Below, piece by piece: positions 11,679 through 21,985 of a DNA stretch of 64,000 bases. Source of the stretch: Vigna angularis (lineage: Eukaryota; Streptophyta; Magnoliopsida; Fabales; Fabaceae). The stretch's first letter is position 1. Each line of letters opens with the position of its first letter. The notes beneath the pieces were generated by a model, which was not told the origin of the DNA, searched no databases, and saw nothing but the letters and a program-made list of their open reading frames with translations. The stretch lies in contig NC_068974.1 of NCBI RefSeq assembly GCF_016808095.1, positions 1,116,001 through 1,180,000 on the forward strand, given 5' to 3'. Position numbers and translations under genes: made by a program.

Positions 11679-11689
11679 TCAATTTTTTA

Positions 11690-13878
11690 TTTTTATTTTT
11701 TTAATTACGCAGTGTGTGAGTGAATTAAGTAATTGCAGTAAATGGAAAGATGTCGGCTATTAGGTTTAAAGATATTTCCAGATTTGCTTGGATTGTTCTT
11801 GATGAGAAAATTATTGTATTTCTTACTGATGTTGTTGGATGTTTAATTAGAGATTGTGATTAAATTAAAACTTGCGTAAGATATTAGTTACATGTGTATT
11901 ATTGTGGTTGGATTTTTAATTAGAGATCATGTTAGGTTAAACATGTGTCAGTTGATCACGTGTTTGATGATGATAAAATTATTTAATTATGTAATTTTTT
12001 ATTTGTTCTAATTGTTTTACCATCATCATAATTAGTAATAGCGTGAGGTTCTAAATTTAAATGATTAAAAATGAATTGATACAAGTTTATAATCATATAT
12101 AAAATATCATCAATACGTATGAATATATGTGATAATTCAATATAAAATATTTAATGTTTTAGTGACATGTACTTGAAATTCTGATAAAATATAATTATGT
12201 TTATTTTAATCTTGATTATACTCATTTGTAATCTTTTATAGATTCAAAACGAGAAAAATAATAAAAGTTATAAAAATTTGTTTTCTTTTTAAATTATGAT
12301 AATAAATAACCAGAAATTTTTATTCTTAAAAGTTAATATATTTTTTGTTTGTTGAGTTCTTATTTTTAATATTAATTAGATTAGTTATTTATATTTAGGA
12401 AAATATGTTTTTATTAGTAAAATTATATATTTTAAATTATCTAATATAGCAATCCACTATGATATGACATTAATGAGTATATATTTTTAATTTCTTTTCA
12501 TAATGATATCTTAAGTTCGTGTTAGATTTTCCCTTTTTTTTCCTTGAGGAAAAAATTAAAGAATAAAAAAAAGAAGAAGAAAGGTACAAGTTTCGTTTTC
12601 TAAAGTTACATGTATTTTTTGGTAATTTTTAAAGTTATTAAAATTTACTTACTTTATTGTGAAGTGATTTCGAACATTTTCTTATTTTATAAAAAAATAG
12701 TACAAGGTATTATGGAAACACATTACCTAACCAATAAGAACAAAAAATGTGCCAACTGTCCTAATAAATGTAAGAGAGAATAAGAAAGATACAGAAAATA
12801 AGCAACAAATCGTACTATAATATCCTTTTATCAAATTGTATTATAAATCCTTCGTTTTAAGTGTAACCTTAGATGATCATAAGTTTTAACTTTGCAAAAC
12901 ATTATGTGAAATTGTAAAAGGGTTTCTTAGTGCAAGAGGAAATATAAAATCATGTGAATTAAATTGTTATTATGCTTTTTTATGTATTTGATATAATCAT
13001 AAAAATATGGGATTATTGCGTATGATTTTTTTATTTTCACAATAGGTTTTTATGTTTTCAAATTTATGTCTATATGAATCTAATAGATATAAAAGATGCA
13101 TGATAACATTATTGTAAATAAGTGAATAATATTTACGTTAAATCTATAGAGTATAATATAAAAGAATTTTTTTTTACGTTTGATTTCTATAGGACCTTAT
13201 GTTAGACCCATATGAAAGTCTCTTTTACATGGGACTCTGACACTTTTGACATAACTCTTTTAAAATTTTCAGTTTGAACCTTTCTTCCTTACTTCTCTTT
13301 GTAGGAAAAAGCTACAACTAAGGTTATTTTCTCTGGCAATACAGATTTTTCATTGTGGGGCTTGCATTAGTGGCCAAGTGAAATTCATGTTTCATTTCTC
13401 GTGAGTGTGAACTCATGATACAACTTTCTCGTTAGTTATTTTTTATTGTAAAAAGTCATAGAAAATATAGTGAAATTGATTTACTAGTTATATTAAAATT
13501 TATTAGTTATTTAAATTATAATTTTAATATAAGCAATCATAATGAAAACTATATTATATGCAAGGGATAATGTCATCAACACATATCAACGAAGCAATAA
13601 AAGAGAAGCTTGTTAGTTTTAACATAAAAGAGAGAATGATTTGATGTAGACAAATTAAAGTCGATAACTAATATGGTTGTAGTAACATTTTCACACCATT
13701 ATATACTCGTCTATTTTAAGTAATATAACGATTTTATCAATATAATGACAAAGTCAAATTAATTAAAGGAAACATTATTTTACATTCAATTGCTTAAGGA
13801 ACATTTAGTCACAACTAAGATAAGAAAAACTCTTAGAGTAGTTAGTTTTTGCTTTAGGAGATAATGTATCAAGGTAGT
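11690..13878. other. AT-rich intergenic stretch
   Basis: This is the upstream side of the small minus-strand gene. I see no open frame above background and no inverted or direct repeats of transposon type. The last bases, CAA at 13879-13881, are the target duplication of the CACTA element that follows. Confidence 0.6.
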
Positions 13879-14477
13879 CAACACTAGTGGAAAAATGGCT
13901 TTTTATAACGTACAAAAATGATCTTTTATAACGTAGTTACGAGAGACATAGTTCTGGGCGATATAATAACTCCGCGCATTTTATAACGTAGCAGAAATTT
14001 ACGTTATAATATGTTCCACATATTATAACGTAGTTTCTGAAGTACGTTATAATATCGCAATTTTCAGAATCAACATATTATAACGTACATTGTTTAGTAC
14101 GTCATAATATATGTTTTTTTTTAAAAAAAATTATTATAATTGACATCCTGATAATGTGGATGCAGATTTAAATGGAGTTCCTTTTTTATTTTCTTAATTA
14201 TTTTCAAGCACTTTTTTGAAAATATTACGTATAAAAGTAACGTATTAAGCTATGGCATCCATGATAAGGCAAAAAGAAAAGTTACCATGTGAAATATGTT
14301 TTCGAGAGTTGAAAACAGATTCAAAATGCATCCAGTTGTTATTATTAACATGCTGCTACACCATTGGGGTTAATGTTGATAGAACTGAAATCACAAACAT
14401 ATTTACAAACACTCAGGCTTATTACTTAATCCAAATTAGCTTCAGTGCTCTTCAGAGATTTTCACCATCATCAACAT

Positions 14478-14640
14478 CTAATAACCCCCTTGTATGAAAG
14501 CATTCAAATGCTCAAACTCTTGACGGTGCTCGCGCACCACAACATGAACCACATCTCCAATGGACACCATTCCAATCATCCCCTTCTCATCAATCACAGG
14601 AATGTGCCCGATTCTGTTATTTGTAAGAAAATGCAGAATA
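14478..14640 (-). pseudogene. Captured terminal exon of a CBSX3-like CBS-domain gene
   Basis: The minus-strand translation reads TNNRIGHIPVIDEKGMIG, then MVSIGDVVHVVVREHRQEF, and ends with the C-terminus AFIQGGY followed by TAG at 14478-14480. This matches the end of plant CBSX3, a small mitochondrial protein with two CBS domains linked to thioredoxin regulation. Only the second CBS domain's end is present. The roughly 230 bases below it (14246-14477) probably are the captured 3' UTR. There is no start and no upstream exon in frame. It is a hitchhiker within CACTA element 1. Confidence 0.82.
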
Positions 14641-15215
14641 AGATCTCAAACATGATTTACAAGCTTGTGTAATCATAAACTTATATGATATCTTTCCCAA
14701 TGAACAATAATATATACATGTAGTGACAATGTGAATTTTGGTCTTGTTATAATAATATTCAATTACAAACTGTGATTATAATAATGACCATCTCAGAAGT
14801 CAAACCAAGGATGATTTTTTTTATTAATTGACAGCTTAAAACAATGTTTCAAAACTAAACTAAGTTGAAATACAGAATTCATTTAAAATCAAAGTTGAAA
14901 TGTCTACTTTCTATTTCAAAACTAAACTTTATTCTTTAAAAGGACTAGCATTCTACAAAAATTATCTGCATGACCATTAATGGATATGAATCTTTTAATG
15001 AAACTTGTACTTATCTACATCAGTGGGATAATTATTGCAGAATCGTATTCTATGCAATGCATGACCATTAAGCTAAATTATTCATTTTAAAGCAAATTAT
15101 TCATCGCAACTTCCTCTGTTCCTCATTATTTTCAATTTTAACATGTTCTTAATTTATGACTTGATCATTGCCTTTGGTAGATATAGCAAAAGAATATACT
15201 GAATAAAATACTTAC

Positions 15216-15287
15216 AAAATCTCCAATTCAGACAGTGATCCAATATCTCCAGAAAGCTTACCACCCAAACCAGTACTTGCCAGTGTT
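15216..15287 (-). pseudogene. Captured 72-bp LRR exon with splice sites
   Basis: The piece is exactly 72 bp long. On the minus strand it is preceded by TTTATTTCAG and followed by GTAAG, so both splice sites are kept. It encodes TLASTGLGGKLSGDIGSLSE and a few more residues, a single leucine-rich repeat. A 72-bp exon per repeat is the known layout of plant LRR receptor-like kinase ectodomains (LRR VIII-1 type, for example). It is isolated in CACTA element 1 without neighbouring exons. Confidence 0.75.
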
Positions 15288-15831
15288 CTGAAATAAATAA
15301 AATTATTCAGTTCCTTTTAAACACCCATTCATCACTCACGCACGTACCAGCTTTAATCCACTACTCTTAATATACTTTACATCACCACCTATCCAACCAA
15401 ACACAAGGTTGTATGGTGAATTGAAAGTCACATCAATAATACAAGTCCATGGCAGTTCATATCAGAATTATACATAAGTTTAAATTCTGAAATGGATATA
15501 AGCACTAACTTACCTTCACACAAGTGTTTTCAGCTCATTAGGGTATAAAGAGGCCTTTCTAGACTAACTAAGACACCTTAATATCATCCCTATGTCAACT
15601 ATCCCTCCGAAAATTATATAATGTAGCAACTGAACTATAAAATTCATACCCTTTAACAACAAGACTAGAAAATATAAGCATTATAATACTGAGAACTCTA
15701 CTCTTCAAGAACCAATTATACCCCACAAACCAAGAAACTATTAAACACACAAATTTTTATGTTACAAAAAAACAGATACAGCATACCAAATTTATAACAG
15801 AGAAAAACAAAATTTTTATATTACTCTCACA

Positions 15832-15960
15832 CTAAATGGTTTCAGGATTCATGGTAATTGGCCACACAGTTGAGATATCCACGAACCTCCCTTCGGAATC
15901 CACCAACGCTTGAACCATCAAGCACCCATTTTCACCCAAAAACGAGTCGTCAATTCTGAA
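15832..15960 (-). pseudogene. Captured fragment of a PIF/Harbinger-derived (ALP1/HARBI1-like) nuclease gene
   Basis: The minus-strand frame reads FRIDDSFLGENGCLMVQALV, then DSEGRFVDISTVWPITMNPE, and ends in TAG at 15832-15834. It resembles the middle of the DDE nuclease fold of domesticated HARBI1/ALP1-like plant proteins. Only about 42 codons are recognisable; the upstream part of the same open frame (to 16053) looks like intron or unrelated sequence. It is carried inside CACTA element 1. Confidence 0.65.
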
Positions 15961-16120
15961 CCTAGCCAGCCCTAAAACCCTTAAACTAAAGAACAAAAGC
16001 AAATAACACAATCGATGCACCGAGAACATCAAAGAGAATGAAATGCATTGCATGAAACGAAAATGCAGACCAACAGAAACACGAAATCAAAGTACCTCGT
16101 CGTTGTGAAAAACCAATCTC

Positions 16121-16427
16121 TCAGGAAGAGAGGGTTTCAAAGGAGAAAGAAATAAAGAGAGGAAGAGATGCGCCCGTTTTGGTGGTAGAAAGGGCTGTCG
16201 AAGGCGAGGTTAGGAGGGAGAGGAGCGGGATCCGCCAGCTGAGGCTCCTGCGAGAGGACGGGAAAGTGGATATGGTTTTGACAAGGGAAGAGAGTTTTGA
16301 GAAGAGAATAGAACGCGTGCGGAAGAAGATCGCCATTTGCGAAGCCATCAGTGGACTGGACTCTGAGAGAGAATTAGGGTTCGACGACACTGAGAAAGAT
16401 TGCGACACTATGGGACTAAAATTGTAG
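16121..16427. other. Unidentified GC-richer captured segment in CACTA element 1
   Basis: Open frames exist on both strands (16179-16427 plus, 16121-16408 minus). Composition is clearly higher in G+C than the surrounding element. The minus frame begins with a Ser/Arg-rich, presequence-like stretch (MASQMAIFFRTRSILFSKLS). The plus frame is charged. It probably is part of a host first exon and leader, but I do not recognise the gene and cannot choose the strand. Confidence 0.4.
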
Positions 16428-16926
16428 AGAGAAAGGGGAAAATCAATTTAGAGAGATATTAAGACTGATATTTAAAACCAGTTATAATATCTTACTAAAA
16501 TTTTTCACCCTTCTCATATATTATAACAGTTATCCAAGATTACGTTGTAATACGGTTTAAAACTTATTTACAAGTTTGCCACCGCGTTTCATATTATGAC
16601 TGATTTTTATAACTCCGTTATAATACGTTTTGAAATTATTTACAAGTTTGCCACCGTGTTATGTATTATGACTGATTTTTAAAACTCCGTTATAATATGT
16701 CTTACGTTTATTACAGTTTTGCCACCGGTCAACCTATTATGATGGATTATTTTTATCAGTTATAATAGGTCTGTTATAGAATGACTTTTTTCTACTAGTG
16801 CAACCCTGCTAGCAAACAATTTAGCTTTATGTATTTTTATGTTACCATCACCATAAAATTTTATTTTGTAAACTCATTTGTAGCTAATAGGAATCTTACT
16901 TAAAGGAATTTCATTTATTTGGCAAT

Positions 16927-19417
16927 CACTAGTGCAAAATATGTTTTTTATAGCAAAATATTATATTGGTTATAATCCACCAAATATAAAAAGTGAGGTG
17001 GTGGCAATTTTGTATATAATGTGAAATCTTTTGTACCAATTGGACTAATAGCCGTTATAGAAAGTGGTGCGTTGGCAATTATATAATAAATTGAAAATTT
17101 TCTATACCGGTTCTAAGTGTAATTAGTATAGAAAGTATTTTCTATAACTTTCCTTTTCAAACCCAATTTCACTGTTCTTAAAAACTTCAACCCCTAAACC
17201 CTAACTTTTTCTCAACCATTTTGGCGAACTTTTGGCTTCACATGTACACTCTCAAGAGTTGCTTCAACGCCTCAAACCTCACTAACTTCATAAATCCCTT
17301 GTGTAACACCACCCAATACCTTGCTCTCTGTGTGGAGTAGCTCTCAGTATACGCTGTCGCCGTCCATGAAAGTCTTTGACACTGTTGATGTTCCAAAGTA
17401 ATCAATTTTTCTAATAAGTATATTGGGTAGTTTGTAGTACAACAAGTGTCATATCCACAAGGATTTGGTAAAATATGCAATGTTTTAAAGTAGTTTAACT
17501 TGTAAGGAAATAAAGTTGGTTTCAAAGAGTAACAAGTTACAAAAACAATTTTGATTGAAAAGGTTGACTTCAAGATGATAAAGACATGTTAAAGCTAGAT
17601 TTCACCACTTTGTACATCTCTTGTAATGATTCAGTTATTATTTATAAAGATGCAATTAATCATGTTCTGAGAGTTCTCTTTGAATATAACTTTAAGTTCA
17701 TTCCTAAATCCTAAAGCCTAAGATAACCTTACTTCAGTATTATTCCTCAATGATTGCTTGAATGAATCACTTGCATTAAGATAATGACTTATAACTAGCT
17801 AGAGTCTTAGATTTATTCCTAGCACATAAGAGCAGGAGGAGAATTTGTTAGACCACAACTTGAGACAAGTTCCTACTCAATCCTGAGCTAGTGAAATAAG
17901 ATGGGTGATCAGTTCATCCAACAATAGATATAAACTGATTCACAAACATGTAATAAAAGTGTACATTGTTAGATAAAACAATACCAATACAAGAGTTCTA
18001 GAGGGTTACATCTTTGCTTCAACACATAGTGAGATTTAGCTCCTCATAATAGATGAGAACAATAAAAAATATTGAACAACCATCCTCTATTATGACCTCT
18101 AATAATGTTCACTAAGTAAAGAGGTAAGTGTCTAAGAAGCTCTCTAAAAATCTCTCAAAAGAACCTCTCCAAAAATTCTCTCAAAATAGAGGTGCAACTA
18201 TGTTTTTATAAATTGTCTAGGCATGACTTCAATAGTGTACTTGTGCTTCCAGCTGTAAAGGTTTCCCCCTAAAGGTAGGTTTTCTTATGTGGCTCAAGCC
18301 TCATGCTTTGATGTTGTAGTCCCTAAGATAACTTCTTTAAGAATGAGTATTCATGGCTTAACCTCAGGTTCAGTGCTTGAGGTTTCCTCCTCATGAGGGT
18401 TTTCTTGTGTGGCTTAAGCCTCAACTTTGTTGCTTAGGTACACTAGTATCAAGTTTTGTCCAAAGTTGCTAGGATTTCTTCCATTTCTATAATTTTTCCA
18501 CTTTGATTCTCTCTTAATATCAAGAACTGCAAAACAAGTTAAATTGGGATGATTTACGTATAAACTTAACAAAATCTAAGTAAGATAAGTGCCAAATTCA
18601 TCTCAAAATTAATTCATATAGGGTACTTATCAATCACCATCCACGGGGACGCCATCTTGATATATTGTGCGGTGGAAATCTACAATGGCGTGTATCAATT
18701 GTCGTAGTCACTAAGGTAAGGTGAATGGACAGGATTTCATGGACTTGTGGGAGACCTAGGTGAGCTCTATGCTCACCGATGAGAGTACATGTAGTGACGA
18801 CTTTGTTTGGAAGGTGCTGAATGAGAATATCAAAGACGCAAAATGTTTCTTAGGTCACCAATAATGCCTTCTCTCTCATCAATCAGTATGATGCCAAACA
18901 CTAGACCAAATTTTTTCCTTTTTCTTTCTGTTTTTGTTTTGAAATAAAGTAAGAAAACAAAATTGTTCTATGTGGTTTCATCAGTTATTTCTTTTTGTGT
19001 TTCATCCATGTGTATGTAAAACCAAGTGAGTTTATTTAAAAGGATAAATATAAGTATAAATCTTGTTATAATGGTGATGTTACTTCTTATTCCTCTTCTC
19101 AACTGTCAAATAGATTGCTTTTCGTGGATTATTTTGGAATCTCTCAAATACATTGTTTTTTATTGATTACTTTGGAGATGAATGTTAGAAGTGAGTTAAT
19201 GGATTATCTTGGAATGGAGAATGTGAGAATATAATAAGGTGACACTTTTTTTTATACAGGTTGTGGTTAGAACAAGTATAGAAAGTAATATTTTTTATAC
19301 TAATTCTGAAACGATATAGAAAAGTGAAAACTTTTTATGTCCCCTACTTCTAAACTGGTTCTAGAACTAGTATAGAAAACATTTAAATTGATATAAAAAA
19401 TTTCTTTAGCACTAGAG
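16927..19417. mobile_element. Non-autonomous CACTA element 2, 2491 bp, TSD AAT, decayed right end
   Basis: The left end CACTAGTGCAAAATATG starts at 16927 after AAT (16924-16926). The right end TTTAGCACTAGAG stops at 19417 before AAT (19418-19420); the final TAGTG has mutated to TAGAG. Subterminal stretches hold repeated TATAGAAAGT/TTTCTATACC motifs (16945-17150 and 19240-19400). Between them lie short gene-like pieces (17160-17385 and 18640-18890) that I cannot identify, interrupted by LTR-like sequence at 17386-18632. It lies 126 bp to the right of CACTA element 1. Confidence 0.82.
17386..18632 (-). mobile_element. Probable solo LTR nested in CACTA element 2
   Basis: On the minus strand the block starts TGATAAGTACCC and ends TTGGAACATCA. 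It contains a TATA-like TTTATAAA about 420 bp in, and has no coding capacity. Two diverged copies of a TTTTCTTRTGTGGCTYAAGCC motif lie at about 18270-18305 and 18395-18425. The gene-like phrase left of it (coding for KVFDTV) seems to resume on the right (TIHGDAILIYCAVEIYNG), which suggests an insertion. No convincing 5-bp duplication was found, so the ends may be off by a few bases. Confidence 0.5.
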
Positions 19418-19420
19418 AAT

Positions 19421-20185
19421 TGTGATTTTGTTTAAGAGCCTCTTCATAGCCTATATCCAACAATCAAACTTGGATGCCTAAGCATAGTTCATGGTTCAAT
19501 TAAAATGGAGACAAAGTAAAAAAAAAATTATACAATTTTGGTGAACATTTATGGTAAGAAAGGAAATAAGAAAATGAGTAAGATATGGAAGAAGACATGC
19601 CTACAAAAATGTTAGCATAACTAGCAGAAGATGCACAACTGTGGCAATTTCTCAAATATTTTTGGTTGGACTTTTTATCTGAGTGATTATTTAAGAGGTT
19701 GAGAAGTAGTTTAAAATTTGGTTAAGATTGAAAAGAGTCAACAAATATTATAAATTATACTATTAGACTCAATGCAGGGGAGTAAATAGACGAGGTAGGT
19801 GGTAAGTTAACAACACTATATATCATGTGATCACACTATATATCATGTGATCACACTATATATCATGTGATCAGGAAAACTACGTCTGGTGACCTGCATA
19901 AAACACAAATTAAAGAGTAAACTTATCATATAAAGAATATAAACAAAGACGTTAATAAAGAGTACAAATGAAGGCACTTGAGTTTGTTTCATCAAATGAA
20001 GTTATAAACTTACATTTACAACGACATATCATGTCTTGGCCTGTTACAACTAAGGAAACACTTACGTTTAACGATATTTGACACTTATATAAAATTATGT
20101 TTTACACTTTATTATCAAATATATAATTATAATAAAATTAAAAGTTGGTTGAGTTTTAAATATGAAAAAGAAATGTAATCTATAA
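19421..20185. other. Intergenic spacer with a short exact tandem repeat
   Basis: I see no gene. The only structure is three exact copies of a 20-bp unit (ACACTATATATCATGTGATC) at 19813-19832, 19833-19852 and 19853-19872. Confidence 0.7.
19813..19872 (+). repeat. 20-bp unit repeated three times exactly
   Basis: Unit ACACTATATATCATGTGATC, three copies, no mismatches. The exact identity suggests recent slippage or a hypervariable microsatellite-like site. Confidence 0.95.
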
Positions 20186-20194
20186 ATTAAATTA

Positions 20195-21742
20195 GGGTTA
20201 AATATGTTTTTACTTCCTCAACTATCAAGCGATTTTATTTTTCGTCCCTCTTTCAAACTTTGATACAATTTGATCATTCTCCTTAAGGAAACTATAATTT
20301 TTCGTCCTCCAAACTCAATGGCGTTAAAAATCAGCTGAGGTGACTAACGATGGTGTGCCACGTCATTTTTTCTTTTTCTGACACTCTTTCTCTGCTTCTT
20401 TGTCTCCCTCTTTCTCCATGTCTTTCCTTGCATCTTCACGTCCAGCTTCTCTCCCTCCTTCTTCCACTCTTTCATCCGCTGCGTATCACAAAACTCACAT
20501 GGAGCAAATGGGAAAGAAAACAGGGCAGACAAGAAGTTTCAACAAAGAAAAGAGACAATAAGAATCACTAACCCCCTATTGTTCATTCACCATAGATAAA
20601 AAAAAATTCCTTATACACACTGCATTTTCTATCCACAACTTAAAACCAGAACAAAGAAACTATGGAAAGCTACACATACATAATACATATAGATACATAC
20701 ATTAACTCATCTTTATCCCATTACACCACCATCACGGAAAGCACTTCCTTAGCTTCTGGATTGCATTGTACATTTTCCTTTTGGACCCGACAGAATTGAT
20801 CACAATATCTTTGAGATCCTCCAATGTCAAAATAGGAAGCAACTCATCATCGTCCTCATGGATCTCAAACATAAGCACATACCTACTCAGACCTATCTCA
20901 AAAAGCCAAGACCTAACTCCGTTACTCTTCCTCCGTTCCTGCGATTTTGATTCAACACCGTCGTTATTCGAAACCCTAACTCTAGGATCCTCGCTCCGAT
21001 CCCCATGCCAATAATCCACACCATTATCTTCCACCGAGTGCACCAGACTCTGATCTTGTTCAAGTTCATGTTCGAAATCCCTAAAACCTTCTTCCTTACC
21101 GTTCTCGTCCATCGTTGCTTGTGGAGTCTAGTTTGATCTCAATCGCTTCACTGTTGGTCCTCCTCGCTTTTCCTTTCCCCAATAATTGTTGGTGCTTCCA
21201 AACTCTTCGTTGTCGTTCGCGAGGTTCATGATGGAGCGTGCCTTCAAAATTCTTGAAGATTCCTTCGGAGTCCGCCAGCTCCATGGAGGCATGCTCGGGC
21301 GGCATGTATGTGAGTCGTGGCCATGTAAGGCGACGCGTTGGTCGCTGATCTCTCCTAGACGGACACTCGGGCGGCGTTGCCGCTTCGGAGCTAATGCTGG
21401 AGGGGCAGATTGATGGAAGAGTTTTGTGATCTTTGAGAAGTGTTTTGTGATACAACGGCGAATGGAAGAGTGGGAGAAAGAGGGAGAGAAGCTAGGTGTG
21501 AAAATGCAAGGAAAGAGATGGAGAAAGAGGGAGACAAAGAAGCAGAGAAAGAGTGTTAGAAAAAGAAAAAATGACGTCGCACATCACCGTTAGCCACCTC
21601 AGCTGATTTTTAACGTTGTTGGTTTTAGAGGACGAAAAATTATAGTTTCCTTAAGGAGAATGATCAAATTGTACCAAAGTTTGAAAGAAGAACGAAAAAT
21701 AAAATCGCTTGATAGTTGAGGGATTAAAAGCATATTTAACTC
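20195..21742. mobile_element. Pack-MULE 1, ~285-bp terminal inverted repeats, 9-bp TSD (8/9)
   Basis: The left arm (20195 to about 20478) begins GGGTTAAATATG and the right arm (about 21460-21742) ends CATATTTAACTC; the two are near-identical inverted copies over about 285 bp. The flanks are ATTAAATTA (20186-20194) and ATTAAACTA (21743-21751), a 9-bp duplication with one mismatch. There is no MURA transposase. The interior carries a SAM-domain host gene fragment, the definition of a Pack-MULE. The terminal sequence is related to that of the element at 56898-58391. Confidence 0.9.
20732..21229 (-). pseudogene. Captured SAM-domain protein gene fragment
   Basis: The minus-strand frame from the ATG at 21110-21112 to the stop at 20732 gives 126 residues. 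An acidic N-terminal part is followed by a SAM domain at about residues 65-126 (RSWLFEIGLSRYVLMFEIHE, then ELLPILTLEDLKDI, KMYNAIQKLRKCFP). Plant homologues are short SAM-domain proteins of unknown role; SAM domains mediate protein-protein contacts. The same frame upstream (from ATG 21229) looks coding but is stopped by TAG at 21128-21130, so the captured ORF is broken or starts internally. Whether the 126-residue piece is expressed is unknown. Confidence 0.75.
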
Positions 21743-21751
21743 ATTAAACTA

Positions 21752-21909
21752 TTAATTTAATAAATATGAATTCAAAATATTTATACTTCTTAACATATCA
21801 AGTTATAATAAAATTAACAATTGCAATATATTAAAAAATTATTAAACTCATTTATTTAACCAACTAATCGAGGAACATTTCTCAAAATTTACTCTAAATT
21901 TACAAACAC

Positions 21910-21985
<76 letters not shown>

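Larger units (their letters stand above)
13882..16800. mobile_element. Non-autonomous CACTA element 1, 2919 bp, TSD CAA
   Basis: The left end is CACTAGTGGAAAAA at 13882 and the right end is the inverse, TTTTTTCTACTAGTG, ending at 16800. Both sides carry the 3-bp duplication CAA (13879-13881, 16801-16803). Subterminal regions (13900-14110 and 16485-16790) are crowded with TATAACGTA/ACGTTATAAT motifs in both orientations, as expected for transposase-binding repeats. No transposase ORF is present. The interior is built of host gene pieces, mostly readable on the minus strand and listed separately: a CBS-domain gene end, an LRR exon and an ALP1-like nuclease piece, plus an unidentified GC-richer segment (16121-16427). 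Confidence 0.92.

Noticed and set aside
11422..11682. Longer 155-residue start for the small minus-strand gene
   Set aside because: The extra 87 codons begin upstream of the TATA box and read low-complexity Ser/Phe/Gln sequence typical of a CT-rich leader.
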